Shown here: positions 48,521 through 57,059 of the stretch, piece by piece
Layout: each line of letters opens with the position of its first letter
Position numbering within the stretch: the first letter of the stretch is position 1
From: Rhynchopus sp. YZ270_cl-10
Lineage: Eukaryota > Euglenozoa > Diplonemea > Diplonemida > Diplonemidae
Assembly: GCA_964035575.1 (NCBI GenBank)
Contig: OZ037893.1
Span: 620,001-684,000 of the forward strand
DNA length: 64,000 bases
Reading direction: 5' to 3'
Position numbers and translations under genes: made by a program
Notes under the pieces: model-generated
What the model was told of the DNA's origin: nothing
What the model saw: the letters and a program-made list of their open reading frames with translations, nothing else
Databases searched by the model: none

Positions 48521-48569
48521 AAACTACACGAGTTTCCCCCCTCCCAATTCGGGAAACCAGAGAAAGAAT

Positions 48570-49782
48570 ATGTTGAAGACCATTGTGGCTGTGCAGCGCC
48601 GTGCGCTCAGCCGGTCGGCAGTCCGCCTTTCAGAAGAGAAGGCAGTGGAAGCAGCACCGACGGAGGCTGCGGCACCACAGAAGACGTCTGTGGAGGGTGT
48701 GCTGCAGGTGGCTCGGTTCGACCCGGCAACAAATACACAGAGGATCGACAGCTTCAAATACTCCAAATCGAATGAGTACATGGTTCTTGATCTGCTCGTG
48801 GCAGTGAAGGCGCATCAGGACCCTTCCCTCGCATTCCGTGCATCCTGCTGCGAAGGAGTCTGCGGCTCCTGTGCGATGAACATTAACGGGATCAACTCGC
48901 TCGCGTGCATCACCTACGCATCGCAGGTGACAACAGTGTTCCCTCTTCCCAACTTCCCTGTCCTCAAGGACCTCGTGGTGGATATCAAGAACTACTTCAG
49001 ACAATACGAGTTCATACGCCCATACACCCGTAACCACAACCGCCACCGCTTCCACATCCACAACATCTACACTGAGTACAAGAAGTCGCTCGCTGCGCTG
49101 TACGGGTCGAAATCAAAGGTATGAAAGAGGAGCAGACTTTGGTTAGTGCGGGAGAGAGGAGAACCATACTAAACGTGCATAAAAAAATAATACGCAAAAC
49201 AGCAAAACGCGCATTATCTTCACATTCCCATGAAAAAATGGGAGTTTTTTTCTTCTTCTTTCGAACAGCCCAAATTGTCAAATAATGGGTTTGCGACAGC
49301 CATTCCTTGAGGGTTTATCGCCCACTTGATCTGAAATTCAGTGCATTAAATTTACACTTTACGTATTACTCAAATAACCACCACAGGCGCTTCCCGACAC
49401 AACGAGCGGAGTGCAGATGCGTTGGCGTGGAATGAACGTGCCAACAAAACAAGCGGCATACTTCCAATTGCTGGACAAGGTGCTCTCGGTGAAGGACAAG
49501 GATGGGGCGATGAAGGTAGGTTATTCACATTTAACTTTTTTTTTTGCCTGCCCATTTTATGGATTTGTTTCAATCCTTTGAAAATGTTGGCGATGTTCCT
49601 CATACACTCAATACCATGACTATATTAAAAAAACGTCTGGCATATTTTTTACTGCTTTTGAATAGGGTTTGTACACACGCCTTCAATTCCCTCCTCTTCC
49701 ACAGATTCTCAAAGCAATGGACAAGGCTGGTATCAAGTTGAATAAGACTGCCTCGAACCAGGTTATCGCTGCATTTGCATGA
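48570..49782 (+). CDS. SDH2N: Succinate dehydrogenase iron-sulfur subunit, N-terminal half (split SDH2N)
   Basis: Complex II subunit carrying electrons from the flavoprotein towards ubiquinone in the inner mitochondrial membrane. Exons 48570-49118, 49387-49515 and 49705-49782 join in phase 0 with GT-AG introns to give 251 residues. Residues 1-25 are basic and hydroxylated, a likely mitochondrial presequence. RFDPATNT, MVLD, SCCEGVCGSCAMNING and LAC match SDHB; C93, C98, C101 and C113 are the four [2Fe-2S] ligands, followed by PLPNFPVLKDLVVD. The usual second domain with three Cys clusters for the [4Fe-4S] and [3Fe-4S] centres is absent. After about residue 150 a basic, helical-looking tail without cysteine follows, through exons 2 and 3. 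This matches the split SDH2 of Euglenozoa; a separate SDH2C gene should exist elsewhere. The ATG at 48570 is chosen because it lies after the acceptor and begins the presequence. Confidence 0.93.
49119..49386 (+). other. SDH2N intron 1
   Basis: 268 bases, GTATGA to CCACAG, phase 0. Contains a CCCAT-GAAAAA-ATGGG hairpin followed by a T-run near 49226-49255. In-frame stop TGA lies at its start, so it must be spliced for the longer protein. Confidence 0.85.
49516..49704 (+). other. SDH2N intron 2
   Basis: 189 bases, GTAGGT to CTTCCACAG with a pyrimidine tract, phase 0. Confidence 0.85.
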
Positions 49783-50774
49783 TTTCCCCGTGTCGTTCTG
49801 TGACTTTGTTTGGGAATGTCGAGCTGCGCCCCCTTCCCCGTTTGACTCCACGCCACTCAACCCGCGTCCTTCTTTATCTCCTTACAAACCTGGGCGTGGG
49901 GCTTGCAGAGCTAGCATATTACATATTTTTTTGACAACCATGTATTTCAAGTTGCCGTGGCGAAACAACAGGTGACGTTTCTTTTGGAATTTTTTTTTTA
50001 TTCAAAAAAATAAACGCGGGGAACCACGGAGATTGCGGGTGGCCCCTGCTTTCGGAAAAAGAGGGGGGGTCATGGAGTCAGACCAGAGCGTTTTTGAAAT
50101 CGTTTTTATTTTTTATTTTGATTCATCTCTCTGCCACACTCTTTAAGGGGTGAAGTGTTGTCTGTATCCTGGCGATTTTTTTGTGTGTGTGAGTGATATT
50201 TATGTACAGAACCAGGTGCTTTTTTTTGTCGATGTTCCAAAAAAAAAAATATAGTAAAAGAATAGAACAGATTCAGACTGCATGTTCACAGTAGTAAACT
50301 ATGTGGATATGGGATGTCTGCATGCGGTGGTGACTACATCACAGTGTAACAAGGTTCTATTTACTGAATTGTCGAGCCATACGGATTAGCGATGCCGTGA
50401 GATTCGGGGGTGGGGGTGGAGGTATTTGTGATGGCGGTGGTGGTGCAAAACCAAAAAAACAGAAAAAAAAAAGTTCAAAAAACAGGGGAAACGTAAAAAT
50501 AATAAAAAAAACCGAACAACAAACAACCACGGAGAAGAAAAAAAGGTGAATGTTTCATTATTTTTCTGATTTGAGTTGTTCAACTATTGCAATAAAGTAC
50601 CGGTGCCACACATGCAAAAAAAAGGCAACAAAAACAAGCAAAACAAAGCAAAAAAAAACACAAAGAAAACAAAAACAAAACATAAATCACCGACCGCTTC
50701 GAAAACATTCGTTTAAAAACAGGGGTAGACCCTCCCACCCCCTTTCTTTTTATGATACTGGTCAACTCCAAAAT
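49783..50774. other. SDH2N 3' flank and A-rich low-complexity sequence
   Basis: No gene. T-runs and A-runs dominate; 50618-50690 is almost pure A with scattered C and G (AAACAAAGC-type low complexity), and 50400-50450 is G-rich (GGGGGTGGGGGTGGAGG). Short frames on both strands are by-products of this composition. Confidence 0.6.
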
Positions 50775-50957
50775 ATTCTGTCACCTCCGAACTGAGTCGG
50801 CACCTTGTGTGCTGGTGTGCGTAATTACTGTGTTTTCATCCAAATACCTGGCTGACTGTTCACCACCGACACATCACGAACACCACACAGCGATGGTAAT
50901 ACCACCCACCTCGCAACTTATGCGTGAGTAGGGAGCTTGATCACTCGCAAGACCTCA
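50775..50957 (+). repeat. Repeat B2, copy 1
   Basis: Starts ATTCTGTCACCTCCGAACTG, includes GTGCTGGTGTGCGTAATTAC and CACCTCGCAACTTATGCGTG, and ends near CACTCGCAAGACCTCAC. It matches 51488-51675 and 54813-55000 almost base for base until the last third. Confidence 0.85.
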
Positions 50958-51071
50958 CAACTCTGTTCAGAATACCTGCAAAAGCAAGCTGTAACAGCCC
51001 ACAGCTTCACATAAGTTGCTGGGTTGTAAAGCGATGCAAGACATTGCTTCCCTCCTGCACCAACCCCAAAC

Positions 51072-51136
51072 AAGCTCGCAACCCTCTTGCCAGGCTCTAC
51101 ATGCCTGAGTCAGGTTCTCAGCTGCGCAAGAAACAT
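51072..51136 (+). repeat. Repeat B1, copy 1
   Basis: AAGCTCGCAACCCTCTTGCC through GCCTGAGTCAGGTTCTCAGC to GCAAGAAACAT. Matches 51376-51440 and 54701-54765. A fragment of B2 (CCTCGCAACTTATGCGTGAG) follows at 51186-51205, so this copy is a rearranged B1-B2 unit. Confidence 0.85.
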
Positions 51137-51375
51137 GAACACGAAACACAGAAGTGCCGTCCACACAGCGTTGTTATCGAACCCTGCCTCGCAACTTATG
51201 CGTGAGCAGGGCAGCTTTGCCACCGCAAGACCACAACACAGCAACACGAACATGATGACATAACAAAGAGAACAATCCAACTCCGAACGACTTTGAGAGA
51301 TAAACTCTTTATTAGGAAGAGCCGGCTGAGTACGCATTCTGTTGCTTCCCGACAAAACCCCACCTCAACGCAAAC

Positions 51376-51716
51376 AAGCTCGCAACCCTCTTGCCAGGCT
51401 CTACATGCCTGAGTCAGGTTCTCAGCTGCGCAAGAAACATCCATCACACACGACACTCTTGACCTGCATGATGAAAATCAAACACAAACATTCTGTCACC
51501 TCCGAACTGAGTCGGCACCTTGTGTGCTGGTGTGCGTAATTACTGTGTTTTCATCCAAATACCTGGCTGACTGTTCACCACCGACACATCACGAACACCA
51601 CACAGCAGTGGTTTTTACCACCCACCTCGCAACTTATGCGTGAGTTGGGAGTGACCACTCGCAAGACCTCACTCTGTCAAGCGAATATCGGCTGACGAGT
51701 ATCCCCTCTCCGACCC
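51376..51716 (+). repeat. Composite repeat B1-B2, copy 2, upstream of the WD40 gene
   Basis: 341 bases that match 54701-55041 at a constant offset of 3325 with no net indel and only scattered substitutions. Contains B1 (AAGCTCGCAACCCTC...) and B2 (ATTCTGTCACC...), then AAGCGAATATCGGCTGACGA. It ends about 280 bases before the start codon of the WD40 gene. Confidence 0.9.
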
Positions 51717-51801
51717 ACCCTTTCCTTCCCCAAATACCTAGCTGACTGTTCACGCACACGCCACACTGTGTCCATTTTTAAGGGCCCCAACTGGACCCTA
51801 C

Positions 51802-51930
51802 ATCACACAGGCCTTACCCTGTGTTTGCAAGGATCCCCGTTCATCTGGCTGACGAGTGGAAGAGGGAGTAGCATATGTCAGATGTAAACCACGAAGGATG
51901 TAGGGCTTTGTATTTCAACTCTACTTTGAA
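51802..51930 (+). repeat. Repeat C, copy 1
   Basis: Landmarks ATCACACAG, CTGTGTTTGCAA, GATCCCCGTTCATCTG, GTAGCA, TCAGAT and TAAACCACGAA, GGATGTAGG, then TGTATTTCAA. The same order occurs at 56474-56678. Confidence 0.75.
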
Positions 51931-51979
51931 TGCCTTTCTTCTCAGCCCACCCCTGTGCTTCCCACCCCACATTCCTCAG
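51931..51979 (+). other. Two candidate splice acceptors before the WD40 gene
   Basis: TTTCTTCTCAG ends at 51945 and CACATTCCTCAG at 51979, both after pyrimidine-rich sequence, 51 and 17 bases before the ATG. Either could accept a spliced leader. Confidence 0.45.
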
Positions 51980-51996
51980 GTTTGCTAAATAAAACA

Positions 51997-54081
51997 ATGC
52001 TCGCATTTGGGCTTCTTGCGGCTGTGACGATGGGTGGGTACACAGAGGGGGTTTGCCACATTAGCGACAATGAGTATTGCACTTACGTTGCGTTTGAGGA
52101 TGGGTTTGTTTCTTCCTTGGTGATGCATCCCAACGGAACGCACATGGCAGGTGCAATTCGTGGACCGGGTCCTGACGAAACCACAGTTTTCATTCGCACC
52201 ACGGAGACTGCCCAAGGTGAGCACCATTACGGGATGCAGCCAGACGTCATGTCCCTGCCGTTGGGTCAAATGAATACTGTTGCCTTCACACTATCTCTCG
52301 TCTTGTCACCTGACAGTACCAAGCTCGCGATGGCTACTTCCGATGGAGTGTACGTGGTGACTGACTTTCAAGACGTAGCATTGCGCCCAAGGTTCACAAA
52401 GTTGACAAACCGCTTATCGCAGACACTCGCGGTCCACCCTCACAATGCGTGGGTGGCGAGTGCCTATACAACTGATATAGCCAAGTCACCTGAAGTCAAG
52501 GTGTACAATGTTGATACCCTATCGGAGGTGGCAAGTTTGCCAATGGTCGAGCGTGGGACTATCGCCGAACTTGCGTTTTCACCTGACGGAGAGTTTCTGG
52601 CCTACTCCAACGCTGAATCTGGGGTGGTGGCGGTGTTCAGCACTGCCGACTGGACAAGGCTCGCTACGCTCTCACGGAACAACGCTAAGACTGTGAAGTT
52701 TTCTGCAGACAGCAGCGCTCTCATGGCGGGGTCCAGAGACGGGGCGGTTGTGAGGTGGAGCTTTCCTCTTCCACCTGCTGATGCAATACCCGAACCAATC
52801 CCCGAAGTGCTCCTTGATTCAACACAGGGAGATGTTCATGAGTTTGCCTGGTCGCCTGATGGTCGCCGTGTTGCGGTGGTAAGAGTCCCTCCCATCGCGC
52901 CGCGCACTACTTCTTTCACGGTGTATGACTTGATGAACAACAACGCCGACACCCGCATTATAGTCACACTGTCTTACACAGCAGCTTCGCGTATCATGTT
53001 CAGGAGTGACAACATCATCCAGACGTGCTCAGGGACAAGTACTACCTGCAATCTGTGGACCATCCCACCCGCAGATGCCCTCCCGAGCCCCGTTCCCACC
53101 ATTGTCCCAGCGTTGCCAATGGACACACCACTCCCCACTGTTGAGGGCACCGAAGCACCATCTGCTTGTGTGCAGCCAAACACACTGACTGGAACTTGCT
53201 CATCGATTCTGAACTGTGCTCTGAAGATCCACCACTTGGAACCTGTGCGTAGTGTGGCCTTCTCGCCCGACAGCAGCATGCTCGCCACAGGCTCCGACGA
53301 CGGTGTGGTGCGTCTCTATGAGGCCGGCACTGGTGCTTTCCTCCGCCATGCGGCGTGTGTGGACTTCATCGCGTACGACATTGTGTTCTCGCCGGACAGC
53401 ACGCGTTTTGCTGTTGGTGGTGCTGGTGGAAGCCTGGTGGTGTGCGACAGTGCGACAGGCGTGGCGCTGTTGCACCTCCCTGTGCACAGCAGCATGCCTG
53501 TGACACGTGTGTCCTTCTCTGAGGACGGCGAGTGGGTCATCTCTGCAGGAAGCGACTCCGCTGTCAGGAAGTACAGCGCAATGACGGCAGGAAAGCCCGA
53601 CCTCGTGATCCAGGGTTACACACGTGACGCAGTGTTTTCGGCAGGTGGCGCCAGCATTGCGAGTGTGGGCACACGTGTGACGGACCCTGTTGTGGTGTGG
53701 GATGCTGACAACGGTGCGAAAAAGGAGGAGCTTGACCTGATTCTGGGCGACGTGCGATCGCTTTCGTTCAGCAGCAACGCAACACATCTGGCAAGGGGGT
53801 ACCCTGACGGGAAGGTGCGTGTGTGGCACGCAGGTGCCGACAGGCTGACCCTCTCACTGCCGTCGGGGTTTCTCTTTGATGCGGCCTTCAGCCCCAACGA
53901 CGCATACCTCGCTGCAGTGGGTCTCGGGGACGTGGTGGTGTGGGATGCTGCGACAGGTGCTGTGGCCTCTCTCCTCGCTGCACATACCTCAGTTGTGAGC
54001 AGACTTGCCTTCTCTCCTGACAGCACCCGTCTTGCCACTGCTGGGCACGACGGGGCTGTCTATGTGTGGAACCTGCATTGA
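51997..54081 (+). CDS. Secreted or luminal protein with two seven-bladed WD40-type propellers
   Basis: 694 residues, no intron. Residues 1-18 (MLAFGLLAAVTMGG and on) form a short hydrophobic signal peptide, which is why ATG 51997 is preferred. I count seven WD-like strands in the first half (such as LVLSPDSTKLA, LAFSPDGEFLA, FAWSPDGRRVA) up to about residue 358. A Pro-rich linker at about 360-403 follows, with PSPVPTIVPALPMDTPLP and cysteines nearby. The second half has seven cleaner repeats starting near residues 421, 463, 506, 546, 589, 630 and 671, mostly FSPDS...LA.G..DG.V.VW. No transmembrane segment or catalytic domain follows. WD40 propellers are binding platforms, usually cytosolic or nuclear; a signal peptide on one is uncommon. 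Partner and role are unknown. Copies of repeats B and C lie directly upstream. Confidence 0.9.
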   Translation: MLAFGLLAAVTMGGYTEGVCHISDNEYCTYVAFEDGFVSSLVMHPNGTHMAGAIRGPGPDETTVFIRTTETAQGEHHYGMQPDVMSLPLGQMNTVAFTLSLVLSPDSTKLAMATSDGVYVVTDFQDVALRPRFTKLTNRLSQTLAVHPHNAWVASAYTTDIAKSPEVKVYNVDTLSEVASLPMVERGTIAELAFSPDGEFLAYSNAESGVVAVFSTADWTRLATLSRNNAKTVKFSADSSALMAGSRDGAVVRWSFPLPPADAIPEPIPEVLLDSTQGDVHEFAWSPDGRRVAVVRVPPIAPRTTSFTVYDLMNNNADTRIIVTLSYTAASRIMFRSDNIIQTCSGTSTTCNLWTIPPADALPSPVPTIVPALPMDTPLPTVEGTEAPSACVQPNTLTGTCSSILNCALKIHHLEPVRSVAFSPDSSMLATGSDDGVVRLYEAGTGAFLRHAACVDFIAYDIVFSPDSTRFAVGGAGGSLVVCDSATGVALLHLPVHSSMPVTRVSFSEDGEWVISAGSDSAVRKYSAMTAGKPDLVIQGYTRDAVFSAGGASIASVGTRVTDPVVVWDADNGAKKEELDLILGDVRSLSFSSNATHLARGYPDGKVRVWHAGADRLTLSLPSGFLFDAAFSPNDAYLAAVGLGDVVVWDAATGAVASLLAAHTSVVSRLAFSPDSTRLATAGHDGAVYVWNLH

Positions 54082-54700
54082 GCTGCGTTGTTTTTGGTTC
54101 TGTTTGCCTTGTTGTCAATTATTTGAGCAAATGGGATAATTTCCCGTTGCCTTTTTTTCCTTTTTCACTTTTTTGTTCCCCCCTTTCGTTTCTTCAAGGT
54201 CTTCCATGTGTACATCATTCGCCTTAACACACGATGCAAGCTGAGAGCAGCACAGCAAAGCAGACGCTTTGTATTAGCCTCAGCACTCACATACATGTTG
54301 TGTTTCAGGTGTTTCCTTCTCTGGACTGCGTCGCTGACGATCTAGTTCGTCAACGGCAAAGACCAAAGACCACATGCGGTAAGTGATCATGTTACAAGAT
54401 GCCGCTGTAGCCTTGTTTCAAATTGGCGACAGTGGAGATCCAAAATGCTTTGAAGAAAAATAAATAACGGAATATCGATGTGCAATGAATTTGAATGTCG
54501 AAATAGCAAATTCCACAACCTATCAAATAGGTGACGTCTGTTGTTGATGGACATCTCCTCGAGTATTGTCTCGCATTATAGTTAAAGAAAAGCACTCCCT
54601 CCCTCCCTCGTTTTCTTTTTTGTCAACAGTAGCGCATGAAAGCCATGTTCATCCCCTCGGACACCATCCGCTTCTCTTCCCTGCTGCATGATTCACAAAG
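54082..54700 (+). other. 3' flank of the WD40 gene; one exon-like island
   Basis: T-rich 3' sequence first. At 54309-54378 a 70-base stretch is bounded by TTGTGTTTCAG on the left and GTAAGT on the right, both good splice signals. It is open in one frame and contains TGACGA-TCTAGT-TCGTCA, a 6-bp hairpin. No neighbouring coding exon that it could join was recognised. Confidence 0.3.
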
Positions 54701-55041
54701 AAGCTCGCAATCCTCTTGCCAGACTCCACATGCCTGAGTCAGGTTCTCAGCTGCGCAAGAAACATCCATCACACACGACACTCTTGACTTGCATGATGAA
54801 AATCAAACACAAACATTCTGTCACCTCCGAACTGAGTCGGCACCTTGTGTGCTGGTGTGCGTAATTACTGTGTTTTCATCCAAATACCTGGCTGACTGTT
54901 CACCACCGACACATCACGAACACCAAACAGCAGTGGTTTTTACCACCCACCTCGCAACTTATGCGTGAGTTGGGAGTGACCACTCGCAAGACCTCACTCT
55001 GTCAAGCGAATATCGGCTGACGAATGTCCCCTCTCCAACCC
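54701..55041 (+). repeat. Composite repeat B1-B2, copy 3, upstream of the coiled-coil gene
   Basis: Colinear with 51376-51716 at offset 3325. Ends 68 bases before the ATG at 55110, so the repeat forms the immediate upstream region of this gene too. Confidence 0.9.
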
Positions 55042-55109
55042 CATCTTTCCTACCTTCTCCTACCCACCACGATCCTCAGTACACAAACCCCATCCCGAAC
55101 CGCCCCAGA

Positions 55110-56042
55110 ATGACGTCACTTTACAGCAACCAACGTATTGGTGTGAAGGTGGCGTACCTCTGTGCAGGGAGTCACACAGCAGCGGGGTGTGCACTGCACT
55201 TCTTCCAGGTAACGGAGAAAAACAAAAAAGTGGGCACGAATGGGCGGCCGAGCAGACGCATGCTTGTACTCGTAGACAAGCAGAGCTTTTTGGCTGACAT
55301 CGACGCTGCCCTCAGCAGAAGCGTGATGATCAGTAAGGTCGAGCTTATGTACATGTTCGAGGAGGACATGCGGCTGCTTGCGGGGCCCATGACACCTTAT
55401 GACATGCTGCTTCAGGGTGCGCAGGTGTTGGACTTTATTCGTACGGTGGGTGCGATCTTCAAACCGAATGACCCTTCTTCACCTGTACCGATGTTTGAGC
55501 TGGAGGAGAACCAACCTATTGCGGCACGTGTGAACTGCCGTGCGTCCTCTGTTGCGCAGGAGGACACCTATGCGAAGCGGCATGGAGACGAGGTCATCCG
55601 TAGGTTGCGCGAGACCAACAGCCGTGAGGTTGCGTCGCTGAAGGAGGCACTGCAGCGGCAGAGGGATGAGACACTGCACGAGCTGGTCGACCTGCAGACA
55701 CAGAACGAGCAGCTCAAACACACGCTGGCGCAGACAGAGAACCTACTTATTGAGTTCAAGCGCCAGGCCAAAGAGCAGCGGCTTGGCTACGGCTCCACCT
55801 TGCAACCCGAAATACCCCCAGAAGGCGACCGAACCTACGGAAGAAGGCTCGGCTCTCCTACCCGCGCTATGGACCTCGACGACATGAACAGAATCAGCCA
55901 CTCACCACAAAAGGCCGTCAGAGAACGCTTCGGATCCCCAGCTCCACAAACAGGCATGCGACCAAGCTCCCCCGTGAAGCCTGTCATCCCCACAAGATCA
56001 CCCGGCGCCCTGTCAACCAACTACGGGTCCCCCAGGTACTAA
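55110..56042 (+). CDS. Coiled-coil protein with a possible ubiquitin-like/DCX-like N-terminal region
   Basis: 310 residues, intronless as read; an acceptor GATCCTCAG ends at 55079, 30 bases before the ATG. I do not recognise the family. Residues 35-115 (RRMLVLVDKQSFLADIDAAL... KVELMYMFEEDMRLLAGP... LLQGAQVLDF) have the spacing of a small beta-grasp or doublecortin-type fold, a weak resemblance by eye. Residues about 155-232 are a predicted coiled coil with no proline and many charged heptads (VIRRLRETNSREVASLKEAL, QTQNEQLKHTLAQTENLL). The tail from about 240 is Pro/Ser/Arg-rich and disordered, with repeated SP sites (GSPTR, GSPAP, SSPVK, GSPRY), typical of phosphorylated cytoskeletal or flagellar proteins. 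A cytoskeletal role is a guess. Confidence 0.82.
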   Translation: MTSLYSNQRIGVKVAYLCAGSHTAAGCALHFFQVTEKNKKVGTNGRPSRRMLVLVDKQSFLADIDAALSRSVMISKVELMYMFEEDMRLLAGPMTPYDMLLQGAQVLDFIRTVGAIFKPNDPSSPVPMFELEENQPIAARVNCRASSVAQEDTYAKRHGDEVIRRLRETNSREVASLKEALQRQRDETLHELVDLQTQNEQLKHTLAQTENLLIEFKRQAKEQRLGYGSTLQPEIPPEGDRTYGRRLGSPTRAMDLDDMNRISHSPQKAVRERFGSPAPQTGMRPSSPVKPVIPTRSPGALSTNYGSPRY

Positions 56043-56261
56043 AAGTCAGGGTGCGCTTCGCCCCTATTGTAGACTACCATCGTCCCCAGCATGTCATATA
56101 TAGAGAGTGACCCGGAGGATGTGTTTATTGTGTGTGCATAGTAATAAAAAAAGGACCAAAAAAAAAATTAGATTGTAGGATATAAAACGCCCTCAAAAAT
56201 AAAAAGGAAAAACGTGAGTCTGTCTGAGGTTTTTATCCCTCCCCCTTTTTTCCCCCGCGGA
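56043..56261. other. 3' flank of the coiled-coil gene
   Basis: A-runs and a pyrimidine stretch; no gene or structured element seen. Confidence 0.5.
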
Positions 56262-56313
56262 GTGTCAGTACCTGCGTCGAAGAGGCGTTTGCACTATAGC
56301 TTCACTTTTTTTT
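56262..56313 (+). repeat. Repeat D, copy 1
   Basis: GTGTCAGTACCTGCGTC, AGAGGCGTTTGCACTAT and CTTCACTTTTTT. The same element stands at 60398-60450. Both lie 220-355 bases past a stop codon, on the coding strand, after a CTCCC-T-run. AGT(A/G)C and GCACT can pair, giving a small stem. Confidence 0.7.
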
Positions 56314-56473
56314 CGTCTCCTTTTTTGCCCCAGGAGTGAAGAGGGTAGTGAAACTACGTTAAAAAAGGGTGGTCGTTTGATGATTCTCTTGCATATATAA
56401 AAGGAAACGACTTAGCAGTTTTTTTTTAAAAGACTCCCTGGTTCTCATGCTTCTTTCAATTTTTATTTTTTAT
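56314..56473. other. Spacer between repeats D and C
   Basis: T-runs and a CATATATAAAAGG TATA-like string near 56392-56404; no gene follows it closely enough to call it a promoter. Confidence 0.3.
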
Positions 56474-56678
56474 ATCACACAGTCCTAATTACCCCGTGTT
56501 TGCAATGATCCCCGTTCATCTGTCTGATGAGCGGAAGCGGAAGTAGCACATATCAGATATAAACCACGAAATGGATGTAGGACTACATGGTTGGGTGTCC
56601 AACCAGCAGGTCCTGTAGAAAAGGTACACCAAGGTACACCGTCACGAGCGAGCTGTTGTATTTCAAGTCAACTTTTGC
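56474..56678 (+). repeat. Repeat C, copy 2
   Basis: Matches 51802-51930 from ATCACACAG to GGATGTAGG. It then has about 70 extra bases that include ATGTAG-GA-CTACAT and GGTTGG-GTGT-CCAACC hairpins and a doubled AAGGTACACC. It resumes with TTGTATTTCAA. Confidence 0.7.
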
Positions 56679-57059
56679 AAACCAGGCTGGCTCTCATTCA
56701 TACCTCTGGCGGGTACGCTTTGACACCCACCTGTCAGGGCTGCCCTGATGGATTTTCTTCGTAACCTGCAAATTTTACCTGAGTTAGAAATACCACCATT
56801 TCCCGCCTCAGCGCGGTTAGGTACCTTGCGTCTAGACACCCATCTGCACTTCCAAATGTCACTTCGATTTGACCACCCCTAGTTGCCCATCCCCAATTTC
56901 AAATCACACAGAGAACCCCCCCTTTTAGATATCAACGGGGCCCAATACAATTAGTCGCTTACTTCATCAGTAGAGTGGGGTGGGGGGTGTCCAAAGAGGC
57001 TATCCCGCTCCATTCTCTCCCCTCCCCTTCCCCCTCTCTCCCTTGCCGCCTTTCGTAAC
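56679..57059. other. Upstream region of the 880-residue gene
   Basis: No gene. CTTCATCAG ending at 56970 is a possible splice acceptor. The last 50 bases before the ATG are almost pure pyrimidine (CCCCTTCCCCCTCTCTCCC). Confidence 0.45.

Noticed and set aside
50967-51456. Short minus-strand frames with shared LTQACRAWQEGCELV
   Set aside because: The similarity comes from DNA repeat B1 being present twice, not from protein conservation.
53200-53829. 209-codon minus-strand frame inside the WD40 gene
   Set aside because: Shadow of the GC-rich coding strand; the sense frame shows regular WD repeats.
56490-56600. Hammerhead ribozyme suggested by CTGATGAG and a later CGAAA in repeat C
   Set aside because: The stem after GAAA does not close with a UH cleavage site, stem II needs a very long loop, and the two copies each lack a different part of the core.
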